From NCBI GenBank assembly GCA_029931535.1, contig JAQPZY010001659.1, forward strand, positions 3,788,001 through 3,852,000: a DNA stretch of 64,000 nucleotides, in the 5' to 3' direction. Origin of the DNA: Margaritifera margaritifera (lineage: Eukaryota; Mollusca; Bivalvia; Unionida; Margaritiferidae). Each line of letters opens with the position of its first letter. Positions within the stretch are counted from its first letter, which is position 1. Under the pieces are notes generated by a model. The model was not told where the DNA came from. It was given only the letters and a program-made list of their open reading frames with translations, and made no database searches. The position numbers and the translations under genes were made by a program. Positions 1 through 11,302 of the stretch are shown piece by piece.

Positions 1-848
1 GAAGCAAGTCTTGTATGATAACAGCTTCAGTGAGGTTGAAGACAGGAGCTCAAATGTGTGAGAGTTCAGCCACATCAAGACCTAGGAGAGGTTCCATTTG
101 GGGAACAAGGTGAGCGAGTGGGGTCTGGATAGGTAGAAATGGGACAACAAGTCTGAAAGATCCTTGTTGTGGCCAATATTGTCTCTTCAAAGATGCTTGA
201 ACGTGTCTGTCATGGAACAATATCCCTTGATCATAATAGGGGCTACCTTTTTGTCCTCAAACAGGAAAAGAAAGTAGCTAGCCAAATGGGGGATAGCCGA
301 TAAGAGTGGTGTGATGTCATTAGCATGACACCAGTCAGTAAAAATGTGCCAGTTCCCCTCATATGCCTTTTAAGTGGAGGCCTTCTAGCTGTTGAGATCT
401 TCTCTCCGTAAGGCATTCCTGGAAAGATTCAGGCATGAAGGAGGAGTTTCTCCGGACATGGATGGAATACTGACAACCTCAGCTTCTTGCACAGCATGGG
501 GGTTGCTACAATTTTCCTGGGTATGTCTCTTGCAAGATCGAGCAGATTGTTGACCCAGGATCTGTCCCATTGGAGAGTAGTAATCAGAACTATTTTGCAA
601 GCCTTGCCCCATATCTTCTGGATTAACTTTGGTATTAAAACCACTGGGGGGAGGTTAGGTATAGGTTCAGACCCTCCCCCCCCCCCCCAAGCTGACTGAG
701 AGCACATCAACAGTCCAGGCCTGGGTCTGGGAACGGAGAGATGAAGGTAGGTAGCTTGTTTTTCCATTCCATCACAAATTGGTCTAGCATCAGTTGGACC
801 CATAGATTGCAAACTCAGTGAACAACAGATAGATGCAGACCACTCCAT
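1..848 (-). pseudogene. Linker and N-terminal (core-binding) part of the DIRS tyrosine recombinase, truncated
   Basis: Residues such as LLDLARDIPRKIVATP and VFHPCPEKLLLHA (about 429-560) match the Pro-rich linker found between RNase H and recombinase in DIRS elements. Reading on across a stop at about 385, a broken frame gives a Trp-rich helical segment (WHIFTDWCHANDITPLL), then LASYFLFLFEDKKVAP and KGYCSMTDTF. This resembles the SAM-like core-binding domain of phage-integrase-type recombinases. The catalytic domain (Arg...HxxR...Tyr) would lie left of position 1. A C-run at 669-680 lies inside. Confidence 0.65.
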
Positions 849-857
849 ATGAAATAG

Positions 858-1200
858 CTAGCCTCTCCTTAAAAATAAATCAGCCAGAACATTAAGCCTG
901 CCCAGTATGTGTCGGACCTTTATGCATATATGGTATTTGGCACACCAATGGAGGGACTCCAATATCATAACACTGAGTTCCATTGATTTCGTCCCACAAT
1001 GTTTGAAGAGGTAGTTCACCATGACCGAGTTGTCCAACATTATCAAATCCATCTTTCCTTGAAGTGTTTGATTTCTGGTGATCTAAACCACCTGAGATTG
1101 GGCACCACTGTGCTAGGAAGGTCATCTGCAAAGCGTGCATGTAAAGGCGGCCTAAGCAAAGTAGACCCCTGCCACATCGAGCAGCTGATGAGTTGAAGAT
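858..1200 (-). pseudogene. RNase H domain remnant (DIRS-like)
   Basis: A 64-residue open stretch (1052-858) contains LDNSVMVNYLFKHCGTKS, an internal LHWCAKYHI and a final HILGRLNVLADLF. This is the end of a retroelement RNase H as seen in DIRS and Ngaro elements (consensus DNxxVxxYxxxxGGTxS then HxPGxxNxxAD). The first Gly of the GGT triplet and the final Ser-Arg are changed. The upstream half, toward 1200, is in another frame. RNase H degrades the RNA strand during reverse transcription; here it is a fossil. Confidence 0.75.
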
Positions 1201-1299
1201 ACTCTCTCACCATAATTTATGTCCTGGCAGACGTCTCAGATGCATAGATGATACAGTTGATGCACTTAGGAGGAAGATGAACCAGGTTAAGATGGGTTA

Positions 1300-1945
1300 G
1301 AAACTCCATAACAAAATGCTAAGAAGGGAAAAGATCCAACTTCTATTGATTAATCCACCTTAAACTGAATGACAGCAAGTAGGTTGTTCATATCCTGAAC
1401 TAAAACTGAACATACCAAGTGTTTTTGCAGAATATCATCCAGGTACACAATGGAGGAGGATGTCCCGAAGTGGAATATGGCACAGTCCAATGTCTTTGTG
1501 AAGGTCTGAGGACTGAGGGTGAGACTGAATGGAAGGGCTCAGAATATGTACACTGTCCCACAGTAGCTAAGGTGAAGAAACTCGCGAGATACCATGTGAA
1601 TAGGTATATGGAAGTACGCATAGGAAAGATCGAGACTGAGCATGTATTTGTGATGCAGCATTGACAGCCAACTGGACCTTGCTGTCTCCATTTTGAATTT
1701 AGAGGTAGCAATAAAACTGATTTAGCCAGCTCAAGTCTATGACAGGTCTCAATTTCCATTTGACTTTTATGACAAGAAAAAGTTTGGAGTAAAAGCTCGG
1801 AGTGTCCAGTTTTTGGACTAACTCCACTGCCCGAGTCCAGTTTTTGGACTAACTCCACTGCCCGCTTCCTGAGCAAATGCTCAGTCTCCTTTTCTAACAT
1901 GTCTGCCTTTGTGGGATCACTTGGGATCTACATCATGAAGAGGGA
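1300..1945 (-). pseudogene. Reverse transcriptase domain remnant (DIRS-like)
   Basis: On the minus strand the fingers region reads LLRKRAVELV, then a stretch ending in a CHRLELAKS-like segment. The palm follows: LSLDLSYAYFHIPIH (about 1590-1645), then FTKTLDCAIF and the catalytic VYLDDI at 1431-1448. So the YxDD box is intact, with L in the variable position. An in-frame stop follows the GTVYIF segment, and the 31-bp duplication at 1804-1865 breaks the upstream part. RT copies RNA into cDNA for the element. The broken frames make this copy inactive. Confidence 0.75.
1804..1865. repeat. 31-bp direct tandem duplication inside the RT remnant
   Basis: GTCCAGTTTTTGGACTAACT starts at 1804 and again at 1835, giving two near-identical 31-bp copies. 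Since 31 is not a multiple of three, it disrupts the reverse transcriptase frame. It looks like replication slippage after insertion. Confidence 0.9.
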
Positions 1946-1949
1946 TAAT

Positions 1950-2830
1950 GGGGGAGGAGGCTAGATGAACGAGAACAGGAGTCCCTCTGAAATGACTTGA
2001 ATCACCCAATCTTGATCCAAGTCTGGCAAAACAGAAGGAGTCTCGCACACACAGGAAGGTTGCTGGCTGGTGGAAGGGATGGTAAGTAATTGTCAGTTAG
2101 CAGGAGGCTTGGGGGAGGAGAAATTTTGTTTGTTCTCCCCCTTCCTAGCCTGCCTGTGAAAGTTATGGGCATATGGCCACCCATAATTCACACTGCCATA
2201 AAAAGGCTGTTGATGCTGAGAAGTACTCCTGCAGTCTTTTGGCAATGATCATCCAACTCCTGTGCTGCCCGCTTTCACTCATCCTCAATACAGCCCCCGA
2301 ACAAAAAGGGGGAACTGAAAGGGACAGAGTTCAGGGTCACCGCATAGTGGGGTTTGAAAGAAGAAGATCATCTCTTCTTATCAGATCAAGGTTGTAGAAG
2401 CAGTTAAGACATTTACCATCATGTGGCTGGAAAAGTCAGATTGTAATCCCAAACACCCGGTTTCAATGGCATTAATGCCATATACAGGCAGGGTTGGATA
2501 CTTATTCTGCAAATATAGGGTAAAATCTGCCCCCATTTTGTCCAAATCACTTGTTGATAACCTTGACGACACAGTTTCTTGTATGAGATGTAGCATCCGT
2601 GATTCCAACAGAGCATGTGTAGAACTGCTTGTCACAGATTCTATGGGGTCAGAAGTGATTGTTGCCATCGGTTCAGTTCTGCCAATCTTTGCTGATGGTG
2701 GGGTTGGCATTTATATGTCCCCCATAATGCTCGCAACTACCTTCTTAAGATTTTGGACCAAATGTCTTTGGCCCACAATGCACACACACTGCATTGGTGT
2801 GATGATGAACATTTAGTACACACAAAAAAT
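1950..2830 (-). pseudogene. gag-like ORF1 remnant of the DIRS-like element
   Basis: A Cys/His cluster of the form CxxC...HxCxxC is readable on the minus strand at about 2760-2825. It is followed by a Ser/Thr-rich stretch of about 110 residues (2381-2710) and a Gly/Arg-containing tail (ITFTGRLGRGR, near 2160). DIRS ORF1 proteins have a comparable layout: a zinc-knuckle-like start, a variable middle and a basic C-terminal tail before the RT. Frames are broken between these parts. The assignment rests mostly on position next to the RT and on the Cys/His cluster, so it is weaker than the RT and RNase H calls. Confidence 0.5.
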
Positions 2831-2839
2831 ACGACAGTG

Positions 2840-3350
2840 AAAATATCAGTAGAGTCTTACCGATTGATATCACATGGACAATAACAAAAAAAACAGAAAT
2901 ATGAATAAATTCATCGAAACCAACTCAGATGTTCCATACACCAGGTATATCAACCATTTGACCTACTAAACCACTGAAAAGTTCCACACAGGATTTCAGA
3001 GGCACTGTTAACAGTCTTTCAGCAAAAGTTTCAACTGGTAAACATCCAGGATACTGGCAGCCACCTATTTGAGGCAAGGGAGGTAATATATAAGAGTTAC
3101 ATCCCTTCATCTATGTGATATATAGCTGGAGAGATGCTTTTTCATCTTTCAGGGATGGCTGGATTTGGAGGTAGTGGAGGTTATTTTCTAATGTTAATGT
3201 GATCGGGTAAATATATTCGACGGAGAAAGGTATGCTCATGACAACAAATCAATTCACAGTATACCTAGTTAATGTAGGCATCATGAGTGCCTCTTGGGAG
3301 ATCAGCTGGTAATTAGCTAACGAGTTGTACCCTCAGTATATAGATTATTA
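2840..3350. other. Spacer, no gene seen
   Basis: AT-rich sequence between the DIRS remnant and a MITE. A short minus-strand open stretch (2925-3110) has no recognisable similarity. It could be the outer terminal repeat of the DIRS element, but I see no matching partner in the window. Confidence 0.5.
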
Positions 3351-3356
3351 TTATTA

Positions 3357-3547
3357 CAGCACTACCTCATTATAACATTGTCCATGGGAGTCTTGAAGTA
3401 TGCCACCTTATAGTGACACCACCTTATAATGAAGTACATTATACATATAAAATTGCAGTATTCCATAATAGAATGTGATCATAGACTATACCTACCTTAT
3501 AACAGCAAATGTGTTATAATGTTGGTCACTATAATGAGGGAGTGCTG
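3357..3547. mobile_element. 191-bp MITE with TA target duplication (pogo/Tigger-like ends)
   Basis: The left end CAGCACTACCTCATTATA and the inverted right end (TATAATGAGGGAGTGCTG) form terminal inverted repeats with one mismatch. Both are bordered by TA (3355-3356 and 3548-3549). The CAG...CCTC-TTATAA style of end is typical of pogo/Tigger-class Tc1-mariner elements. There is no coding capacity. Inside are further short repeats of the ACCTTATA type. Confidence 0.75.
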
Positions 3548-3559
3548 TATTATTATTAT

Positions 3560-4890
3560 TATTCAAAATGAAGGATTATTAGATCCAAATTCATTTGGTA
3601 GCTCTGAGGTCTTCATGAATACTCACTGTTACAAGTTTGGTTCGGACTTGTTTTCCAGGAATTTGACAAATATAGTGGTAAGGATCTAGTAGAACCTGCA
3701 AGTACAATATTCAAAATAAATATTACAATTCCCAACAAAAACCACTTTTACAGATAAATGTAATGGGTATTTGAACCTTTTTTCAGAATGGTATGAAACT
3801 ACATGTTCTTTAGTATTTGTAAGTAGTAAATGTAAGTTTTAAGATGTTAGGTCCTTATATAACCAAAAGGAAGTTTTTACAGATTTTTCAAACAACACAG
3901 TAGGGATATTGGTTGCATTCTTCATTTCATAATGACCTGGTAAAGAACAATACAGATTCTGATGAAACTTTTTGGCACCAAATTCAGGTTGTTTTTTTTA
4001 CTGTCTTCATATCATCTTACAAACAGTGCAATATATTCACAGAATAAATTACATATATGACTGCAAATTTATTTTCAAACAAAGAAAAACCAAGGTAAAA
4101 ATTGCAAGTTTTATGAGAAAGTTGTATCATTTCATTACTAAATGATGTCTTAGTGACCTAATGACATATCTTTATAGTGACACAGTTTGATTCATACTAA
4201 GTTTCTAACTATGACAATTTGATCCTTGAAAAAAATAGAAAACATTTCGCCAATGGGGATATATGTAATGACTGTGCCCACCATTAATCCATGAAGACAT
4301 ATGCTAATTCACACATTCTGGTGTACTGCAGCAAGATTGTTGAAATCCAACTATGATTCAGGGATTTCATACTTCAAGATTTTATTGATTTACCACAGAT
4401 GTAAAAAATGGTTTTGGACTTGTTATTTATCTCCTGGGCGATTGGGGTGATGGGATGTGCAAAAAGAATATATGCACAATTGAAACTGGATGGACACACA
4501 CTTCCTAACTGCATATTTCTAAAGAACATACTTAATACAAATTTTGTTATTCCTTCTTCATGAATGAAATGAAATGCATTTTAATTATTGAATGCATGTG
4601 AATTCATACAGTACTCTGTTTAGTTTATTATGTCATTACTCTAAACTGTACAAAGATAAGTACTGTTTAAACTCTATATTTTAAGATGACCAAAAATAAA
4701 TATTTTTTTCAGGTCCCAAAACTTAGAGACAAAGAAAATACCCCCCCTCCCCAAACTGTCTGAAAACTTTTGGTTGGATTGGACAAGATTGATCTTCACT
4801 TTTGTTTTTTTGGCAGCTATATTGTATGTTTGAGTGGAATGATTTTTATTTAGAAGCACACCGAACATCATAAGAAGTCTTTTGGTGAAA
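3560..4890. other. Spacer without recognised gene
   Basis: About 1.3 kb of AT-rich DNA. I see no coding stretch with conserved features, no inverted ends and no clear tandem structure. Homopolymer runs are common. Confidence 0.5.
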
Positions 4891-4899
4891 ACCCAATGT

Positions 4900-6490
4900 T
4901 GATATGACTTTCTATTCAGGAAAAGAAGCAATAACAAGATTTTCAAGATGGCTGGCATGGCAGCCATATTGGATTTCAGATCGGCACCATTTTTATTTAG
5001 GACCAAGGGCAATAACTTAAACAAAACTTGCACAATCACAGTGATTTGTCAACATGCACATCTTCAGATGATGGCAATAAAATGTACAAAGTTTCATGGT
5101 GATCCATTGAAAACTGTGAGACTTGTTGCATTCACAATGTTCTGTCATACACTACATCGGGCTCTAAGTCAAAAGGGGTAATAATTCGAACAATTCTGAA
5201 ATACACTACATCCAGTGCTCCAAATTGAATACAGCAATTACTCTAACAACAAGATTCCCTCAAAGGGACTGAAACTCTACTGGGTGAAAACAATTTCCAG
5301 GAATTCAAGATAAGACCATTTCTTCCTTTTATCTATTGAGTGTTGAAACCATCTCAGATGCTTTTCAGCGATAAAAACATTTTCACATTAGCTGCAGTGG
5401 TACATGTATTGGATGTCAGCTTGGCACCATTTTCATATAGAACAAAGTAGACATCATTTGAAGTCTTTTGGTGAAAAGCCCATGATCATCCATTCAGGGG
5501 GAGTAGTGACGACAAAATTCTTAAGACAATCATCATAGCAGCCATATTGGCTGTACAACTGGCACCATTTTCATTTAGGACCAACAAGGCATCATAAGAA
5601 ATCTATTGGTGAAAACCCCATGTTGATATTGCCATCCATTTGGGAGGAGTGGTGAAAACAATATATGTATTTTCAAGGGATGACTTTCCTTTCATGAGGA
5701 GCAAAAACAAGATTTTCAAGATGGCTGTTGTGGTGGCCATACTGGACATCAGATTGACACCATTTTCATTTAAGACCAATTTTACATCATCAGAAGTCTT
5801 TTAGTGAAAACCTCATATTGATACAGCCATCCATTCAGGAGGAGTAGTGATAACACGATTTTCAATGGCCACTATGTGGTGGCCATATTGGATGTCAGAT
5901 CAGCACCATTTTCATTAAGATCAACTGGACATCATAAGAAGTCTTCTGGTAAAAACCCCATGTCAATATGACTTTCTATTCAGGAAGAGTTACAATAAAA
6001 AGATTTTTAAGATGGCTGCCATGGCAGCCATATTGGATGACAGATCGGCACAATTTTTATTTAGAACCAGCTGGACTTCATAAGTCTTTTAGTGAAAACC
6101 TCATGTTGATATGACCATCCATTCAGGAGGAGTAGCAATAAAAAGATTTTCAAGATGGCCACTGTGGCAGCCATATTGGATGTCAGATTGGCACCATTTT
6201 CATTATGACCATATAGACATCATAAGAAGTCTTTTAATGAAAACCCCACGTTGATATGACCATCCATTCAGGAGTAGCAGCAATAACAAGATTTTCAAGA
6301 TGGACGTGGCAGCCATATTGGACAACAGATCAGCACCATTTTCAATTAGGACCAACTAGACATCATAAGTAGTCTTTTAGTGAAAACCCCATGTTGATAT
6401 GACCATCCATTCAAGAGAAGTAGCGATAAGATTTTCAAGATGGCTGCCATGGTGGCCATATTGAATGTCCAAGCAGCACCATTTTCATTT
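4900..6490 (+). repeat. Tandem array of a ~148-bp repeat (family A)
   Basis: Degenerate copies, each about 145-150 bp, carry the landmarks AAGATGGCTGCCATGGC, CATATTGGATGTCAGAT, CACCATTTTCATTTAGGACC, CATCATAAGAAGTCTTT, AAAACCCCATGTTGATATG, CCATCCATTCAGGAGGAG and AACAAGATTTTC. About eight copies lie here. The first (4900-5010) is separated from the rest by a hairpin end at about 5246-5272. Frames are not conserved between copies, so this is not protein coding. Confidence 0.88.
5015..5200 (+). repeat. Single unit of a ~165-bp repeat (family B)
   Basis: Landmarks are GGGCAATAAC, CACAGTGATTTG, CAACATGCACATCTTCAGATG, AAAACTGTGAGACT and TTCTGTCATACACTACAT. The same unit recurs three times at 6650-7090. 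It sits between units of the ~148-bp family, so the two repeat families are interleaved. Confidence 0.75.
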
Positions 6491-6655
6491 ATGACCAACT
6501 AGACCATGACTTGGTGTGTGTGTACAGTTTCATGGCAATCCTCCAAGTAGTTTAGGAGGAGTAGTAATGATAACAAACTTGTGCTAACAGCTGGACGATC
6601 TATGACAACAGACCATACCATAGGCTCTTCTGGTCTATGACCAGCTGAGCTAAAA
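5246..6655 (-). mobile_element. Candidate Helentron/pearl-like non-autonomous element with a tandem core
   Basis: The left boundary carries AACAAGATTCCCTCAAAGGG. In reverse this is a hairpin followed by CTTGTT. The right boundary (6595-6655) carries GGCTCTTCTGGTCTATGACC followed by AGCTGAGCTAA, which in reverse is TTAGCTCAGCTGGTCATAG. The same pair of ends brackets the element at 44262-44690 in the opposite orientation. Between the ends lie the ~148-bp repeats. Non-autonomous Helentrons and bivalve pearl elements have this plan. No transposase is encoded. Exact boundaries are inferred. Confidence 0.5.
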
Positions 6656-7090
6656 ATCACAGGATCATAGTGATTTCTTAATATGTGCATCTTTAGATGA
6701 TGACCAAAATATGTACAGCAAGTCATCAAAAACTGTGAGACTAAATGTATTCACACAATTCAGTGGTACACTGCATTCAGCTGCAAGCCAAATGGGTAAT
6801 AACATTTTTTTTAATCTAATGAAATTTGTGGACTAGTTGCTTTCACAAGATTCTGTCATACAATTCATCAGGCTCCAAGTCAACAAGGGCAATAACTCTA
6901 ATAAAAATTTCAGAAGCACATTGATTTGCTGATATGCACTTCTTCAGATGATGACCATAATATGCAGCAGATTTCAGTGACCCATCAAAAACCGAGACTA
7001 GCTGTGTTCTCAAGATTCTGTCATAGAGTGCATAAAGCTGCTAGTCAAGAAGGGAAATAACTCTAATAGTAATTGTGGCAGCAAAGTGAT
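6650..7090 (+). repeat. Tandem array of the ~165-bp repeat (family B), about three units
   Basis: Three successive units show CATCTTTAGATGATGACC or CTTCTTCAGATGATGACC, then AAAACTGTGAGACT, TCACAAGATTCTGTCATA, and GGGCAATAACTCTAATA. Identity between copies is moderate. Confidence 0.75.
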
Positions 7091-7965
7091 TTGGCACCAG
7101 TTTCATTTGGGACCAACCAAGTATCATAAAAAGTCTTTTGTGAAACCCCTTCCAAAACAACCATTCATTCTGAGGCAAAGTGATAACAAGATTTTCAAAA
7201 TGGTGGTGGCCATACTGGATGTCTGAGGGGCACCATTTTCATTTAGGACAAACTAGATATAAGAAGTCTTTTCGTGAAAACCCAACATTGATATGATCAT
7301 CCATTTAGGAGTAGCGATAACAAGATTTTCAAGATGACCACCATTTGGTTGTCAGATCAGCACCATTTTCATTTAGAACCAACTAGACATCGCAAAAAGT
7401 CTTTTAGTGAAAACCCGATGTCAATACAACCATCCGTTCAGGAGGTGTAGTGAAAACAAGATTTTCAAGCTAGCTATCATGGGAATGATACTGGATGTCT
7501 GAGGGACATAATATTCATTTTGGACCAGCTTAATATCATGACAACCCCATGCTAATATGACCATTTTTGGACATTTTAGATGTTAGATTGGCATCATTTT
7601 CATTTAGATCCAATTAGACATCATAAGATATCTTTTTGTGAAAACCCCATGTTGATACAATCATTCCTTTCGGAGAAGTAGCCATAACAAGATGTGCAAG
7701 ATGGAACTGGGCAGTTATATTGGATGTACGAGTGACAGGTTTTTCATTTAGGACCAACTAGACATAACAAGACGCCTTGCCGTGAAAACCCTATTTCAAT
7801 ATGCCCATCTGTTCAGGAGTAGTCGCGCTAACAAGATTTTCAAGATGGCTGTGATGGCAACCATACTGATGTCCGAGGAGCATCATTTTGATTTAGGGCC
7901 AACTAGACCATGGGATGAATGTTTATAAAGATTTGTAACAATCCTCCCAATAGTATAGGACGAGT
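7090..7965 (+). repeat. Second block of the ~148-bp family A array
   Basis: About six more diverged units with AACAAGATTTTCAAGATGG, GGATGTCTGAGGGGCACC, CATTTAGGAC and AAGTCTTTT landmarks. Some units have lost the GCCATGGCAGCC segment. The block continues the array interrupted by family B. Confidence 0.8.
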
Positions 7966-7994
7966 GGTGATAACAAACTTGTTATAACAGATGC

Positions 7995-8046
7995 CAGATG
8001 AAATGTCATGACATAAGCTCTTCTGGTCTATGAGCAATCTAGCTAA
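7995..8046 (-). repeat. Terminal motif of a tandem-cored element
   Basis: CATGACATAAGCTCTTCTGG followed by TCTATGAGCAATCTAGCTAA is a diverged copy of the end also seen at 6595-6655, 9948-10014 (minus), 44262-44312 and about 54385-54430 (plus). It likely closes the element that contains the 7090-7965 block. Confidence 0.6.
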
Positions 8047-8049
8047 AAA

Positions 8050-9420
8050 AATTTCTCTCATTATCTGAATAAGTTTCTCATTCCTAACTTTTTTTCATAT
8101 TCACAACAGAGAATTTTTATATATACAAATTTACAAGTTCTTTTTCCCACACACCCTCTGTACGTACAATTACAATGACCAATGCTCATACATGTAGAGC
8201 ATCACAGTCAAATTGTCTTTCCAACAAGGATGTTTCCTATCTATTAAATAATTTAGCACCCATCAGAAGACTCAAAATAAAATATATAATATTGGAAAAT
8301 GATTTTCAAAAGAAAAATATATCTTGGAAAATGATCAATCCTAATCAATATTTAAATAAATTTTAAAAATAGATGGTAATAATACATCTTCCTTATCTTC
8401 CACCAAGACAGTGACATCTCTACTTACCCAACAACAAACCCAGCTAACCAGCTAATGGTAGGAAATTGGTGAACTAGAAACACTTTATGTTTAGGTAGTG
8501 GGGGATTGCTTATTTTTGAGCAATGTGAATCCCACCCCACTGGGGGGAGGGGGACACAGAGGTCAATGATCACCTAATTTCTACATATTTTTATAGAATT
8601 CAGTACATATTTGCAATGATGCATCGAGTTATTTTGTGATTTATCTTTGAAAACAAGGCATAAGTAGACAGTTAACTAACGTTTCAACCAACATTGCCCC
8701 CTGGGTCATGAACCTGTGTCTGTCCTTATCACTTTGGTCATAACTTGGAAACCCTTGAGACCCCCATCCTATATGTACATTCTCTTGGCATGAAAAAGGT
8801 AAAGTCATATATGCACCAGCATTGGCCCTTGGATCATAACTTATAAACTGTTCATAGTCCCACCTTTAAAGTATATATATTCTTACTTTGCATTACAAAG
8901 AGAGTTAATTTACGCAGTCAGCATGGAATTCGGAGCCTGTCCTTTTCCCCCTGGAGCCCCAGCCCTGGGATCTTAACTCGGAAATCAGTAAGGTCCCCAC
9001 CAAGGGAAGATGCAGTGGCTCAGTTGTAAGTGTAAGTTCTACTCCCTCCACTGGATCAGCCCATATTGGTTATCAAATTTCTCAGGATTTGTTTGAGGTG
9101 GGTTTCTTTGCTCTGATAACTAAATTTGGAAGTGTTTCAGGACAAAAGCATATCAGGTTATTTTTTATAAATTAAATGCTAAACATACAAATTATATAAA
9201 TTTTAAATAATTGTGAGTAACGGCACTGAATATATGAAATTACTAGAATTGAATCTCTTGACATTCCACAAGTGCTATAAACAAGTAGAGAGAGAGAAAA
9301 AAAGAAAGAAAGAAATAAAGAAAGGTATGCTACAAGAAAACAAATGGATTATATAACATACAAATTGAGAACTTTTTTGTAACTGAGCTAAATTTCTGAT
9401 AAAGAGCATCTCTGTCCAGA
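8050..9420. repeat. Dispersed GGGTCATAACTTGGAAAC-type repeat in otherwise unassigned DNA
   Basis: From about 8690 to 9000 the sequence repeats the phrases GGTCATAACTTGGAAAC, GAGACCCCCAT, and GGCCCTTGGATCATAACTT. Related phrases occur at 35130-35390, 36120-36240 and 36530-36760. A purine-rich simple repeat (GAGA then AAAG units) is at 9285-9325. I see no gene here. Confidence 0.6.
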
Positions 9421-9429
9421 AAAGGTGTC

Positions 9430-10015
9430 GAATGTCAATCAAAAACAAACACCTCTAGTGTGTTCACAAGCTCAGCCAATCCAAGAATGCCTCATTAATA
9501 TGTGCTGAATATTCAAATATTCACTCATATTCAAACTCATCTAAGATCTCAATGAAATAAGCTTATACAACAAGTCTGATCACAATCTGTTCAAAATGAA
9601 GCATCTACAAGCTCAACCAATCCCATGCAAGAATGCTCCATTCATATGCGTAGATGTCATTCATAATCTAATTCATTCAAGATCACAAAGATGTAAGTTT
9701 ATATATATATACCAAGTCTGATCACAATCTGTTAAAAAATGCCTCTAAAGCATACACAAGCTCAGTCAACTGCATGCAAAAATGCCTCATTATTATGTGC
9801 AAATGTTGCTCATAATCAAAATCATCCAAAATCTCAATGATAAAAGCTCATGCAACAGGTTAGATCACAATCTGTTAAAAAATGAAGTCTCTACAATGTT
9901 TACAAGCTCGGCCAATCATTAGTGAGTGTTGACAGATGAGGATGAGGCACAACAGATGACAGATGCAAGGCCATACCATAAGCTCACTTGATCTTGGTCC
10001 AGTTGAGCTAACAAT
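9430..10015 (-). mobile_element. Tandem-cored non-autonomous element with ~142-bp units
   Basis: CAAGTCTGATCACAATCTGT at 9571 recurs at 9713 and in a variant at about 9855, so units are about 142 bp. They share CACAAGCTCAGCCAAT, GCAAGAATGCCTCATT and AAGATCTCAATGA. The right end (9948-10014) is GGCCATACCATAAGCTCACTT then GATCTTGGTCCAGTTGAGCTAA, the inverted form of the end at 44262. So this is the same end class with a different tandem core. The left end is not clear. Confidence 0.6.
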
Positions 10016-11270
10016 TGTCAAACACAAATTATACTAATATACAAATATAGATTAAAATAGAACAACTAAACTTTAAGATACATTTTTTTCACATTTTAAT
10101 TGCAAAATAATAAATTATCTTAAAAAAATATATTTCTTCAGAAAGCTTAAAAAAAAATAAACGTAAAAGTTCAGAACATAAAAAATATTTTTACTTATTT
10201 ATTACCAATAGAACTATTCAAGAGAAACAAGCACTAATTTAAAATAAAAACTGACAGCTAAATTCCAGTCACCATATATCTATATGTATTGGCAAGGAAG
10301 CCTATTAATAATGTTTTTGGCACCAAATCTAGGTCAAATGTACAGCTATGCAGTGCAAAGCTTACATACTGTACAACTTGATCACCATATGTCTTTCACA
10401 TTTAGTAATGTATAATTAAACACAGGAGAAAACCATTCTGTACCAAAATAAAATTTCAAAAAAGGAACATTCTTTTGTATTAACTAGTGTATACCTTTTC
10501 TGTTTGTTTTTCATCAGATTCTTTGGTAGCATGATCTTCCACAAGTTTTGACATGATGTAACAGCTGCTTCAAGTACAGAATGAGTAGTTTCTTCTGGAA
10601 AAAAATGTAAACCTGCACAGGTCAGAACCTCTAAATAGTGGACAAAGGGTACTTCTTACTAACAGATATAGAAACCTTTAATGTAAATAAAAATGACATT
10701 GCGTTGGCAGATCAGGGTCTATATTATTTGTTCTACTGATTACTTCTAACAAACTGCAAAGATCAGACCTGCCAGCGCATTATGCAAGGCAGATCTGGGT
10801 CTGTGCAGTTTGCAATTAGACTTGACTTATAAGCAAGTACATATGGTAATTAATGAAACATCTGGGTGTTTTACAATTAACACATTATACAATCATGAAT
10901 ATAACCCTCAATAATAGACTCAGACTTCACACACAAGGATTATAACCTTTGTTAATTGACAAAGTCTGAATTAAGTTACACATCAATTGCTCAATAGAGG
11001 CAATGAGGATGGTGAACATACTAGCATCAGGCACTGCAGTTTTGCTTAATATATAGGAGATGATCACTACACACCTTTAGGCTACATGTTAATAACAGTT
11101 CTTAAATTTTTTTAACTTCTATCAAAAAGTTTATTTCTACCCTTCTGAAGTAACTTTCTCCTGACCTGAATTTCTGCAAGTCATGTCAAACCAGCTTTGA
11201 CTCTATTTTATGAGCATCCACCAGCACTATAAAAAAAGGGCAAATGGATGAGTTACCTTAATTAAAAATC
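10016..11270. other. Spacer with a MITE-like relic at about 10690-10855
   Basis: Most of this stretch is AT-rich and unassigned. At 10695-10855 the phrases TTGGCAGATCAGGGTCT, TTGTTCTACTGATTA, CAGATCTGGGTCTGTGCAGT and GACTTATAAGCAAGTA closely follow the small MITE at 46227-46443. It is a diverged relative with a recognisable right end (CTTATAAGCAAGTACATATGG) but no clear left end. Confidence 0.55.
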
Positions 11271-11276
11271 TTTATA

Positions 11277-11302
11277 CGGCTAAAACACGGTATTGGTGCT
11301 GA
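11277..11302 (+). repeat. Left terminal inverted repeat of the 5.6-kb transposon
   Basis: Starts CGGCTAAAACACGGTATTGG, preceded by ATA. It pairs with 16825-16850. Confidence 0.92.

Larger units (their letters stand above)
1..2830 (-). mobile_element. Decayed DIRS-like (tyrosine recombinase) retrotransposon, truncated at the window edge
   Basis: Read on the minus strand, the usual DIRS order is visible: gag-like region (about 2820-1950), reverse transcriptase (about 1940-1300), RNase H (about 1200-858), a linker, then the start of the recombinase (about 430-1), which runs off the window. Each block is recognisable, but the frame changes often and several stops interrupt it. There is no integrase of the DDE type, as expected for this order. 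A 31-bp tandem duplication in the RT (1804-1865) shifts the frame by itself. Family placement rests on RNase H plus recombinase similarity recalled from DIRS elements. The right boundary near 2830 is approximate. Confidence 0.78.
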
